This document shows positions 11,987-20,521 of a stretch of DNA of 64,000 bases, piece by piece. Positions within the stretch are counted from its first letter, which is position 1. The number at the start of each line of letters is the position of its first letter. The stretch comes from Staphylococcus nepalensis (GTDB taxonomy: Bacteria > Bacillota > Bacilli > Staphylococcales > Staphylococcaceae): the NCBI RefSeq assembly GCF_014635045.1, contig NZ_BMCF01000002.1:434001-498000 (forward strand). Direction: 5' to 3'. The translations under genes and the position numbers were made by a program. The notes beneath the pieces are model-generated. The model did no database searches and was not told the origin of the DNA. It saw only the letters and a program-made list of their open reading frames with translations.

Positions 11987-12931
11987 ATGAAAAAATGGCA
12001 ATTATTTGGTACTACAGTAGTTGGTGCTTCACTTTTATTAGGTGCTTGTGGCGGTGGAAATAGCGGTTCAGGCGAAGAAGGCGGAGAAGTCAAAGGCGAC
12101 GGTTCATCAACAGTAGGTCCAATCATTGAAAAATTAAATGAAAAGTTCGCAAAAGATAATTCAGATGTTACAGTTTCAAACGGTACTTCAGGAACTGGCG
12201 GCGGATTTGAAAAATTCATCGCAGGTAACACTGATTTCTCAAATGCGTCTAGACCTATAAAAGATGAAGAAAAGAAAAAATTAGACGACAAAGGTATTAA
12301 ATATGATGAATTCAAAATTGCGCAAGATGGCGTAACAATCGCAGTCAATAAAGAAAATGACTTTGTAGACGAACTGACTAAAGAACAATTAAAAGACATT
12401 TACTCTGGTGAAGCTAAAACTTGGGAAGATGTAAACTCAGAGTGGCCAGACAAAGAAATTAAAGCATTTTCTCCTGACCAGTCTCACGGAACATATGATT
12501 TCTTTAGCGAAGAAATTATGGATAAAGGAGATATTAAAGCTGAGAAAAATGCTGATACAAACGTGATCGTTCAATCTGTGGAGAAAAACAACGAAGGTAT
12601 CGGTTACTTTGGTTATAATTTCTATACACAAAATAAAGACAAACTAAAAGAAGTTAAAATCAAAGATGAAGACGATAATCTTACTGAGCCAACTAAGAAA
12701 ACAATACAAGATGGCTCATATGCATTAAGTAGACCACTTTACATCTACACAAACGAGAAAAAATTAAAAGATAATAAAGGATTCCAAGACTTCATGAAAT
12801 TTATAATTGAAGATAAAGGTAAATCAGCTGAGAGTGCAGGATTTGTTGCATTACCTGATAAAGATTACAAAGATCAAGAAAGCAAGTTAAACGACATTAT
12901 TGGTAAAGATAGCGACAAAAAAGAAGAATAA
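11987..12931 (+). CDS. pstS: Phosphate-binding lipoprotein PstS
   Basis: Extracytoplasmic phosphate receptor of the high-affinity Pst ABC importer, 314 aa. The signal peptide ends in a lipobox LLLGAC with Cys21 as the lipidated residue. The mature part has GDGSSTVGP and [14 protein letters not shown], phosphate-contacting loops typical of PstS, and [12 protein letters not shown]. The C-terminus is strongly charged. The start follows TAGGAGGATG. A 196-bp gap with a long hairpin separates it from pstC. Confidence 0.96.
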   Translation: MKKWQLFGTTVVGASLLLGACGGGNSGSGEEGGEVKGDGSSTVGPIIEKLNEKFAKDNSDVTVSNGTSGTGGGFEKFIAGNTDFSNASRPIKDEEKKKLDDKGIKYDEFKIAQDGVTIAVNKENDFVDELTKEQLKDIYSGEAKTWEDVNSEWPDKEIKAFSPDQSHGTYDFFSEEIMDKGDIKAEKNADTNVIVQSVEKNNEGIGYFGYNFYTQNKDKLKEVKIKDEDDNLTEPTKKTIQDGSYALSRPLYIYTNEKKLKDNKGFQDFMKFIIEDKGKSAESAGFVALPDKDYKDQESKLNDIIGKDSDKKEE

Positions 12932-12948
12932 ACTTATTAACAATTTTT

Positions 12949-13086
12949 AAGGTTGGGATTCAGAAAGTGGGGAACAAAGTGATAGCAACTGCATCATTTT
13001 GTCACTCACCTTCAAGTTCAATTCATCATATTTAATCATCTAGTGAAATGCCCCTGATGTTTAAGATGAAGAACAATCCTAACCTT
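12949..13086 (+). repeat. Long imperfect hairpin between pstS and pstC
   Basis: AAGGTTGGGATT (12949-12960) pairs with AATCCTAACCTT (13075-13086) at 11 of 12 positions, enclosing about 114 nt that contain further short inverted segments around ACAAAGTGATAGC. The element looks like the intergenic repeat-type hairpins common in staphylococci. Inside the operon it could protect the pstS message or partly terminate, giving more PstS than permease. Confidence 0.55.
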
Positions 13087-13127
13087 TGTTTTAATATTGC
13101 GAGTCTATAAGAAAGAAGGGTATTAAA

Positions 13128-14057
13128 ATGACTAATCAGAAAATCTCTGTTAGTGAAATGATTGCTCAAAATAACGCTAAGAAAAAAGGGATTAGCGATA
13201 AAATTGTGCCAATCATTTTAGGCATCATCGCTATTTTTTCAATATTAGCGACAGTTGGTATTATTGTCACATTATTAACTGAAACAATAACATTTTTTAC
13301 ACGCGTACCTATAACTGAATTTTTATTTACTAAAGATTGGAACCCATTCTCTTCAACGCCACAATATGGGATATGGGCATTAATCTTAGGCACACTTAAA
13401 ATTACGGCTATTGCCACATTTGTTGCGGTACCAATCGGTTTAGGCGCAGCATTATATCTAAGTGAATATGCATCTACTAGGGTTAGAAAAATAATCAAAC
13501 CTATTTTAGAAATCTTATCAGGAATTCCAACAATTGTATTTGGTTTCTTTGCACTTACATTTGTTACACCTGTACTAAGAAGTATCTTCCCTGAATTAGG
13601 CAGTTTCAACTCTGTCAGCCCTGGGATTGTAGTCGGTGTTATGATTATCCCTTTAATTTCTAGTATGAGTGAGGATGCGATGTCATCTGTTCCAAACAAA
13701 ATGAGAGAAGGCGCACTTGGTTTAGGCGCAACAAAGTTTGAAGTTGCAATAAAAGTAGTCTTACCAGCAGCAACTTCAGGTATTATGGCATCTATTGTCT
13801 TAGCCATTTCTCGTGCAATAGGTGAAACAATGATTGTATCACTAGCCGCAGGTAGTACACCGACTTCTTCATTAGATTTAACCGGTTCAATTCAAACAAT
13901 GACTGGATATATCGTACAAGTTGCTACAGGCGATGCTACATTCGGCTCAGATATTTATTACAGTATCTACGCTGTTGGTTTTACTTTATTCCTATTCACC
14001 CTCGTGATGAACTTAATCTCACAATGGATCACGAAACGCTTTAGAGAGGAGTATTAA
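13128..14057 (+). CDS. pstC: Phosphate ABC transporter permease PstC
   Basis: Integral membrane subunit of the Pst importer, 309 aa. After a cytoplasmic N-terminus a first membrane segment (IILGIIAIFSILATVGIIVT) is followed by a periplasmic-side loop and five more segments. The ABC-contacting EAA loop is visible as EGALGLGATKFEVAIKVVLPAA near residue 195. The ILSGIPTIVFGFFAL stretch is typical for Pst permeases. It ends 1 bp before pstA. Confidence 0.95.
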   Translation: MTNQKISVSEMIAQNNAKKKGISDKIVPIILGIIAIFSILATVGIIVTLLTETITFFTRVPITEFLFTKDWNPFSSTPQYGIWALILGTLKITAIATFVAVPIGLGAALYLSEYASTRVRKIIKPILEILSGIPTIVFGFFALTFVTPVLRSIFPELGSFNSVSPGIVVGVMIIPLISSMSEDAMSSVPNKMREGALGLGATKFEVAIKVVLPAATSGIMASIVLAISRAIGETMIVSLAAGSTPTSSLDLTGSIQTMTGYIVQVATGDATFGSDIYYSIYAVGFTLFLFTLVMNLISQWITKRFREEY

Positions 14058-14058
14058 A

Positions 14059-14970
14059 ATGGCTGAGACAAAAACGAAAACACTTGTTAATCAACAGACA
14101 ATTGAAAAGAAACTTTCTAGTCGATTAACTACAAATAAATTAAATAAATGGGCATTTTTCGCATGTACGATGATTGGTTTACTATTTTTAGCTGCGTTAA
14201 TTATAGATACTTTAATTAAAGGTGCTGGTCATTTAACACCTTCATTTTTCACTAGCTTTTCATCTTCTACGCCATCAATGGCTGGCATAAAAGGTGCATT
14301 AATAGGGACGATATGGTTAATGGTTACAATTATTCCTATTTCAATTATTTTAGGCGTTGGCACAGCAATTTATTTAGAAGAATATGCTAAAGATAACGCT
14401 TTAACTAGTTTCATTAAAGTATGTATTTCAAATTTAGCTGGTGTGCCTTCTGTCGTATTTGGTTTATTAGGACTAACAATATTCGTTAGGGGCATGGGGA
14501 TTGAGGCACTTGCTTTAAGTAATTCTGTATTAGCAGCAGCCTTAACCATGTCACTGCTTATATTGCCTGTTATTATCGTTGCGAGCCAAGAAGCAATTAG
14601 GTCTGTACCGAGTCCAGTTAGAGAAGCCTCATATGGTTTAGGTGGAAATAAATGGCAAACGATTCGTAGAGTCGTTTTACCAGCAGCAATTCCTGGTATT
14701 TTAACAGGTTTTATTTTGGCATTATCACGCGCATTAGGTGAAACAGCACCACTAATATTAATTGGTATACCAACTGTATTATTAAGCTTACCATCCAGTG
14801 TTTTCGACCAATTCCAAGCGCTACCAATGGCAATCTATAATTGGGCTAAATTACCTCAAGATGAATTCCAAAATGTGGCATCTGCCGGTATTATTGTCCT
14901 ACTTGTTATTCTATTATTAATGAATGCAATTGCAATTTTCTTAAGAAATAAATACAGCAAAAAATATTAA
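14059..14970 (+). CDS. pstA: Phosphate ABC transporter permease PstA
   Basis: Second membrane subunit, 303 aa, partner of PstC. Six predicted membrane segments and an EAA loop REASYGLGGNKWQTIRRVVLP at about residue 192, followed by ALSRALGETAPLILIG, the family signature. The spacing of 1 bp to pstC indicates coupled translation. About 96 bp follow before pstB with a short inverted repeat (GACTATTT and AAATAGTC). Confidence 0.95.
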   Translation: MAETKTKTLVNQQTIEKKLSSRLTTNKLNKWAFFACTMIGLLFLAALIIDTLIKGAGHLTPSFFTSFSSSTPSMAGIKGALIGTIWLMVTIIPISIILGVGTAIYLEEYAKDNALTSFIKVCISNLAGVPSVVFGLLGLTIFVRGMGIEALALSNSVLAAALTMSLLILPVIIVASQEAIRSVPSPVREASYGLGGNKWQTIRRVVLPAAIPGILTGFILALSRALGETAPLILIGIPTVLLSLPSSVFDQFQALPMAIYNWAKLPQDEFQNVASAGIIVLLVILLLMNAIAIFLRNKYSKKY

Positions 14971-15066
14971 AGTTATTTCAAAATTCAATTTAAAGGTAAT
15001 GACTATTTTTGGGGAAAGATTAATCATATTTAATTTATAAATAGTCAATAAAAGGAGTTTTTAATT

Positions 15067-15942
15067 ATGGCTAAAGAAACAATTAAAAAAGAAAAATCAG
15101 AATTAGAAACACATGCAGCTCAAAATGCAACACCTATTACAACACTAGATACAGAGCTAAAAGCTAATAAAACACCTGATAGGGAGAAAAAAATTATTTA
15201 TTCTACTAAAAATTTAGATTTATGGTATGGCGATAATCATGCTTTAAAAAATATTAACCTGGATATCTTAGAAAATAATGTAACTGCTATTATTGGCCCG
15301 TCAGGTTGTGGTAAATCAACTTATATTAAAACATTAAATAGGATGGTCGAACTCGTACCCTCTGTTAAAACAGCAGGTAAAATTATCTACCGTGATCAAA
15401 ACATCTTTGACGATAAATATTCAGTTGAAAAATTGAGAACGAATGTCGGCATGGTATTCCAACAACCAAATCCTTTTCCAAAATCAATCTATGATAATAT
15501 CACTTACGGACCAAAAATACACGGTATTAAAAACAAAAAAGTACTTGATGAAATCGTAGAAAAATCTTTACGTGGCGCGGCAATATGGGATGAATTAAAA
15601 GATCGGTTAGATACGAACGCTTATAGTTTATCAGGAGGGCAACAACAACGTGTTTGTATAGCACGTACTTTAGCCATCGAACCTGATGTAATATTAATGG
15701 ATGAGCCAACTTCTGCGTTAGATCCAATTTCAACTTTAAAAGTAGAAGAACTCGTACAAGAGCTCAAAGAAAAATATTCAATTATTATTGTTACACACAA
15801 TATGCAACAAGCAGCACGTGTTTCTGACAAAACAGCATTCTTCCTTAACGGTTATGTAAATGAATATGACGACACTGATAAAATCTTCTCTAATCCTTCT
15901 GATAAACAAACTGAAGATTATATCTCTGGACGCTTCGGGTAA
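15067..15942 (+). CDS. pstB: Phosphate ABC transporter ATPase PstB
   Basis: ATP-hydrolysing subunit of the Pst importer, 291 aa. Walker [10 protein letters not shown] is at residues 77-85, the signature [16 protein letters not shown] near 190, Walker [14 protein letters not shown] just after, and the H-loop IIIVTHNM. About 40 polar residues precede the ABC domain, a modest N-terminal extension compared with many PstB proteins. RBS AAAAGGAG precedes the ATG. It ends 7 bp before phoU. Confidence 0.96.
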   Translation: MAKETIKKEKSELETHAAQNATPITTLDTELKANKTPDREKKIIYSTKNLDLWYGDNHALKNINLDILENNVTAIIGPSGCGKSTYIKTLNRMVELVPSVKTAGKIIYRDQNIFDDKYSVEKLRTNVGMVFQQPNPFPKSIYDNITYGPKIHGIKNKKVLDEIVEKSLRGAAIWDELKDRLDTNAYSLSGGQQQRVCIARTLAIEPDVILMDEPTSALDPISTLKVEELVQELKEKYSIIIVTHNMQQAARVSDKTAFFLNGYVNEYDDTDKIFSNPSDKQTEDYISGRFG

Positions 15943-15949
15943 TTAATAT

Positions 15950-16594
15950 ATGGCGATTAGGCAAAAATACGAAGGCCAATTAGAGGCATTGATTAAGGAT
16001 TTACGTCGACTTGGCCTCCGTGTATATTATAATATCGAATATGGATTAAAGTCGTTAAGCGAAGAAGATAGAAACTATGCACGACAAACTATAGCTAATG
16101 ACAAAAATATTAACGCATTAGAAACCGACATAAATGAAAAAGTCATCATGTTGATTACGAAACAACAACCTATTGCGACCGATTTAAGATTGATGATGGC
16201 AGCTTTAAAAATCGCTTCTGATTTTGAACGTATTGGTGATAATGCAGCTAACATTGCAGAAATTAGGCTACGTGCTAAGATTATCGATCAGTTTGTACTG
16301 ACAAGATTAAATACAATGGGCAAACTTGCATTACTTATGCTCAAAGACCTCGATGATGCAATCAAAAAGGATGACGTTACGTTGATTAAAGAAATCATTG
16401 AAAGAGATAAAGACATTGATGATTTGTACAAACACATCGTTAATACCACGTATTTAATAGACAACGATCCTTTTGTCGCAGGACAAGCTCATTTAGCTGC
16501 CAGACATTTAGAGCGTATCGGTGACCACATCAGTAATATAGCAGAGAGTATTTTTTATTTTATAACAGGCAAACGCTATGAATCATACGATTAA
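15950..16594 (+). CDS. phoU: Phosphate uptake regulator PhoU
   Basis: Cytoplasmic helical protein of 214 aa that damps Pho signalling through contact with PstB and the PhoR sensor. Two PhoU repeats are visible, each with the metal-site pattern: ASDFERIGDNAANIAE near residue 90 and AARHLERIGDHISNIAES near residue 185. It is the last gene of the operon and is followed by a strong hairpin. The ribosome binding site is weak (GGGTAATTAAT), so its translation probably depends on pstB. Confidence 0.95.
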   Translation: MAIRQKYEGQLEALIKDLRRLGLRVYYNIEYGLKSLSEEDRNYARQTIANDKNINALETDINEKVIMLITKQQPIATDLRLMMAALKIASDFERIGDNAANIAEIRLRAKIIDQFVLTRLNTMGKLALLMLKDLDDAIKKDDVTLIKEIIERDKDIDDLYKHIVNTTYLIDNDPFVAGQAHLAARHLERIGDHISNIAESIFYFITGKRYESYD

Positions 16595-16596
16595 AC

Positions 16597-16677
16597 AAAA
16601 AAGCACAATGGCACGGATTAAGTAAGTTCCAATACTTTGTTTGGAAACCCACACTTAAAATCGTCATTGTGCTTTTT
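16597..16677. terminator. Shared terminator between phoU and pepF
   Basis: AAAAAAGCACAATG at 16597 pairs with CATTGTGCTTTTT ending at 16677; A-run and T-run flank the stem on both sides, so it can serve the convergent phoU and pepF transcripts. A secondary pairing lies inside the loop. Confidence 0.85.
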
Positions 16678-16712
16678 GTATATACTGTATCTTTTACATA
16701 TATTAACAGTTG

Positions 16713-18521
16713 CTATTCAAATTCTATCTCATCCGTCAGTTGTTCCAAGTCGTCAACTAGCTTACCTATATAGCCAATTGTAGCTTTTAATGGCTGATCA
16801 GTGGTTATGTCAATGCCAGCTATTTGAGCTAATTCTACAGGTGATGTACTTCCACCAGCCTTCAATGTATTTAGCCAATCATCAACGGCAGGTTGACCTT
16901 CCTTTTGGATACGTTGTGACATGACTGTACCAATCGTTAAGCCTGCTGAATAAGTATATGAATATAATCCCATATAGTAATGCGGCTGTCTCATCCATGT
17001 TAATTCTGCACCTTTAGTAAATTTAACACTATCTCCAAAAAATTGTGAATAAACGTCTAACATAATTTGGTTTAGCAATGGAGCAGTTAATGATTCGCCG
17101 TCGTCCACTTTTTTATACACTTCACGTTGATACGCAGCTTCTAATAAATGTGTTACCATATTATGATAATATGTTCTAGAGACAATAGAACCAATAACCC
17201 ATCGTTTAAATTTAGCGTCATTACTATTTTTGAATAGATAGTTAGCCATCAACATTTCGTTCATAGTTGAAGGTGCTTCTACAAAATACATTGATGGTTC
17301 TGACTCTAAATAATTTTGATGGCTTTGCGCTAATGTAAAATGCCCAGCGTGTCCTAATTCATGCGCTAAAACAAATGTTTCGGTCATTTTACCAGTCCAT
17401 GAAATAAATACATATGAATGTGTAGTATATGGGCTTGCACAATAAGCGCCAGTATCTTTACCTTTATTTTGCGCAAAATCTATCCATCTATCTTGATAAG
17501 CTGTTTCAACCATTTTTAAATAATCTTTACCTAACACATTTAATGCACCATAAATATATTCTTTAGAATCTTCAATTGAAATATCTGGCTCATAATCAGG
17601 GTCTATAGATACTTTTAAATCTTCAAAATGCATGACCTCTAATCCGTGAACACGTTTAATTAATTTCGCATATTTTTGCATGATAGGTGCTAAATCACTC
17701 ATAATCACATCAATTTGACGATCAAACATATCTCTAGTTACTTCTTGATCTTGCAATAAATAATCTATGACAGAATCATAACCACGTAAATCTGCTTCTA
17801 TTTTTTCTTGTTGAACTTGCATATTATAAGTAGCAGCAGTGGTATGTTGATACTTATTCAACGCATCGCTAAATTTTTTAAAGCTAATTCTTCGGAATGC
17901 TTCATTGGGATGATCTTCATATTCATTCTCAAACGTGGCGTAATCTAATGGATATGTATGACCATTATGTTCAAACGACTCGAAGTCAATATCTAGCATT
18001 TTAGTGATACCATATAATTCAAAAGGACGTTCAAATACAGGTGATAAACTGGCTAATGTCTTTTCGACTTCTGGGCTAAGTTGATAAGCTTTTTTCTCTT
18101 TTAATTTTTGTAAAAAATGTGGATATTTTGATGTTGCAATATAATCATTTAAAACATCATCAGAAAGTATTAATATTTCTGACTCTACAAAAGATAATTC
18201 ACTAGCAATTTTGCCGTAAGAATTTGAAAATTTAGAACTTAACGATTGTGCTTGTTCGTTCGTTGTATCTACACTTAATCTCAATTCAGCGTAATTAGCC
18301 ATTCTATCTAATTGGATAAGTATGTTTGAATAGACGTCTAACGCTTCCTCAATTGTGTCAGGTTGATTTAAACGATATACATAGGTTTCATTAAAGTTTT
18401 TCGCTAATGTAATCGTTTCGTTTAAAGTTTGATAAAAAGCTTCATCTGAATTAAATAAAGCTGTAATGTCCCAGGTCTTTTCAGAAGGGACTTCATTTCT
18501 AAATGGTAGTATTTCAGCCAT
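16713..18521 (-). CDS. pepF: Oligoendopeptidase F (M3 family)
   Basis: Cytoplasmic zinc metallopeptidase of 602 aa that cleaves medium-length peptides. The catalytic site LAHELGHAGHF (HExxH) lies near residue 390, followed by the downstream glutamate region VEAPSTMNEMLMANYL. The N-terminal ~200 residues match the PepF-specific helical part (DITALFNSDEAFYQTL). Full length for the family. It is convergent with phoU. Confidence 0.94.
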   Translation of the reverse strand: MAEILPFRNEVPSEKTWDITALFNSDEAFYQTLNETITLAKNFNETYVYRLNQPDTIEEALDVYSNILIQLDRMANYAELRLSVDTTNEQAQSLSSKFSNSYGKIASELSFVESEILILSDDVLNDYIATSKYPHFLQKLKEKKAYQLSPEVEKTLASLSPVFERPFELYGITKMLDIDFESFEHNGHTYPLDYATFENEYEDHPNEAFRRISFKKFSDALNKYQHTTAATYNMQVQQEKIEADLRGYDSVIDYLLQDQEVTRDMFDRQIDVIMSDLAPIMQKYAKLIKRVHGLEVMHFEDLKVSIDPDYEPDISIEDSKEYIYGALNVLGKDYLKMVETAYQDRWIDFAQNKGKDTGAYCASPYTTHSYVFISWTGKMTETFVLAHELGHAGHFTLAQSHQNYLESEPSMYFVEAPSTMNEMLMANYLFKNSNDAKFKRWVIGSIVSRTYYHNMVTHLLEAAYQREVYKKVDDGESLTAPLLNQIMLDVYSQFFGDSVKFTKGAELTWMRQPHYYMGLYSYTYSAGLTIGTVMSQRIQKEGQPAVDDWLNTLKAGGSTSPVELAQIAGIDITTDQPLKATIGYIGKLVDDLEQLTDEIEFE

Positions 18522-18784
18522 TTAATCACTCCTCTTCATATACACTTAATTTAATATTAATTATACATGAAAGCACCTTAGAAAATACAATTGTTAGTTT
18601 ATAAACAAACCGGAAGTATGTTAATGAATGTAACTGTATTTAAAACATTGACAATTGACGTGACTATGCCAATATTTTAATATAAAGTTATACTACTCAG
18701 GACTGAATATAAATAGGTTTTCTTTTAGTATAATTAGATTGTTATGATGACAATATATGTCGAATGATATGAGGAGCGCTATAA

Positions 18785-19132
18785 ATGACGATTTTTGATT
18801 TGCCTAATTTTTTGTGGATTTCTTTAGTAGCTGTTGTAGTGGTTACATTATTCTGTACGCTTGTTTTGAACAAATGGTTTTCGGCAGCAATTTTAACATT
18901 TATTGTCTTGGCTATTGCTGCATTTTTAATACCTAATTTTGAAAATATTACATATGAACCGTTGTTAGGTTTTGCTGCGTTTATGGCAGTGTTAAGTTTA
19001 ATTATGAGCTTTTTAATATGGTACTTTACACGTGACTTTAGGCGCAAACGTCGTGAAAAGAAAGCGATAAAAGAAATGCGTAAACGTGGTATTACGCCAG
19101 AAAACGATACAGAAGAATATAAAAGTAGATAA
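18785..19132 (+). CDS. Small membrane protein of unknown function
   Basis: 115 aa with three hydrophobic segments (about residues 9-29, 31-47 and 58-84), followed by a strongly basic stretch FRRKRREKKAIKEMRKRG and a short acidic tail. The ATG follows GAGGAGCGC. I recall a similar protein beside pepF in other staphylococci but not its function. It is divergent from pepF and is followed by two hairpins. Confidence 0.75.
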   Translation: MTIFDLPNFLWISLVAVVVVTLFCTLVLNKWFSAAILTFIVLAIAAFLIPNFENITYEPLLGFAAFMAVLSLIMSFLIWYFTRDFRRKRREKKAIKEMRKRGITPENDTEEYKSR

Positions 19133-19138
19133 TTTGTA

Positions 19139-19171
19139 AAAAGCTGGGGTACCAATTGTTATCTCAGCTTT
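19139..19171 (+). terminator. Hairpin after the small membrane protein gene
   Basis: AAAGCTGGG pairs with CTCAGCTTT with one wobble or mismatch; the T-run after it is short. Confidence 0.5.
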
Positions 19172-19256
19172 AAGTATATATTAACGATAAGTGATCGAAT
19201 TAATGTTTGGAATTATATCCTTTTTTTCGGTTCAAATGTTAACCGCTTATGAATCT

Positions 19257-19305
19257 CGCGAGATAGAAGCCTTTTAAAACTAAGATTTCTATCTCGCGTT
19301 TTACT
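19257..19305 (+). terminator. Second hairpin with T-rich tail
   Basis: CGCGAGATAGAA (19257-19268) and TTCTATCTCGCG (19287-19298) are perfect 12-bp arms followed by TTTTACT. Confidence 0.7.
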
Positions 19306-19350
19306 ATTTATTATTGAGAATGCTAATGAATAAAAAGAAAGCATTTCGTA

Positions 19351-19381
19351 TTGACCTTAACGTTACGTAAGACATTATAGT
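19351..19381 (+). promoter_or_regulatory. MerR-type promoter with 19-bp spacer
   Basis: TTGACC (19351-19356) and TATAGT (19376-19381) are 19 bp apart, the overlong spacing characteristic of promoters remodelled by MerR regulators. The spacer contains an imperfect dyad CTTAACG..CGTAAG. The arrangement suggests autoregulation of the downstream TipAL-like gene. Confidence 0.75.
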
Positions 19382-19404
19382 TAAGCTATGAGGAGGTTAA
19401 GTAA

Positions 19405-20154
19405 ATGGAAATGACAGTTAAAGGGCTGGCCGATTTAGTTGGTATTAGTGTGCGTACATTACATTACTACGACAGTATTAACTTATTAAATCCTACAAGC
19501 ATATCTGAATCAGGTTATAGATTATATTCTGAGGGCGATTTAGATAAGCTACAACAAATCTTGTTTTTCAGAGAACTTGATTTTCCTTTAAAAAAGATTA
19601 AAACAATGCTCGATAATCCATTATTTGATCAGCAAGCAGCGTTAAAAATGCATAAAAAAATGCTAATAGAAAAAAGAAATGGTATTGACCAAATGATACA
19701 AACGATTGATCAAACATTACTACATCTGAAAGGAGAATTATCAATGACAAATGAAGAGAAATTTAAAGGCTTTGACTTTAATAAAACGAAATATGATAAA
19801 GAAGCACGTGAAAAATGGGGCGAGAAAATTGTAGATAAAGCTAATAATCGTATTAATTCTTGGTCAGTCAAAGAAAAAAATGCTAAATCGGAAGCAATGA
19901 ACCAAATTTTTAAAAAGTTTTCAGAACTTAGAACACAATCGCCAGGATCAAAAGAAGTACAAGCAAATGTACAAAAATAGTACAACTATTTAAATTCAAA
20001 TATCGACTATAATTATACATTGGAAGTATTTAAAAGTTTAGGGGATATGTACGTGGCTGATGCGAGATTCACTAAAAATATCGACCAATTCGGCAAAGGC
20101 ACTGCCCAATTGATTAAAGAAGCTATAGATATTTATGTAGAAAACTGTCAGTAA
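19405..20154 (+). pseudogene. MerR-family TipAL-type regulator with in-frame amber stop
   Basis: The first 191 codons encode an N-terminal MerR helix-turn-helix (MTVKGLADLVGISVRTLHYYD and SGYRLYSEGDLDKLQQI), a dimerisation helix, and the start of a TipAS ligand-binding domain (from about residue 112). A TAG at 19978-19980 ends this frame. The same frame continues directly for 57 codons (YNYLNSNIDYNYTLEVFKSL, then GDMYVADARF and AIDIYVENCQ), which is the normal TipAS C-terminus. The intact protein would be 249 aa, the usual TipAL length. A single base change (for example CAG or TAT to TAG) explains it. The truncated protein might still bind DNA but lacks part of the antibiotic-recognition domain. 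Confidence 0.85.
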
Positions 20155-20281
20155 TAAACAATTTCAAACCAAGTGTACAACCAAGACTTTAGACTGATAA
20201 AATAGCGTGCAGCGTTTGCGACAAAAACCAAGTTTTATCTTTAAATGTCATATTGGCTATAGACAACTTGAATCAAAACAT

Positions 20282-20320
20282 AAAGTCCCGCTTCTCAATT
20301 GATTGAGTGAGTGGGACTTA
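20282..20320 (+). terminator. Hairpin downstream of the TipAL-like gene
   Basis: AAGTCCC and GGGACTT arms with partial pairing in between (CTTCTCAAT against TGAGTGAG). The rest of 20155-20521 is AT-rich with no gene and presumably holds the symporter promoter. Confidence 0.6.
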
Positions 20321-20521
20321 TATGTGCATTTGATTCAAGTGAGATGCTCCAATCCATTTATCTTTTTCTTGAAAATGTAAAACCAAATAACTAACAACAT
20401 AGAATATATAAAGCAAACCCTTAAAAAGAGGCTGGTTAAAATATAATTATGTTATAAAGAAAGGCAAATGGTGAATATATAAATAACGATATGGCATTTA
20501 TATATTAAAAAGGGGGATTTT

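Noticed and set aside
11971-12399. 142-codon minus frame over pstS
   Set aside because: Antisense to a clear pstS gene; serine- and phenylalanine-rich as expected for the complement of Lys/Glu-rich coding.
13166-13807. 213-codon minus-strand frame antisense to pstC
   Set aside because: It mirrors a strongly conserved permease gene, has no RBS, and its composition is the complement of membrane-protein codons.
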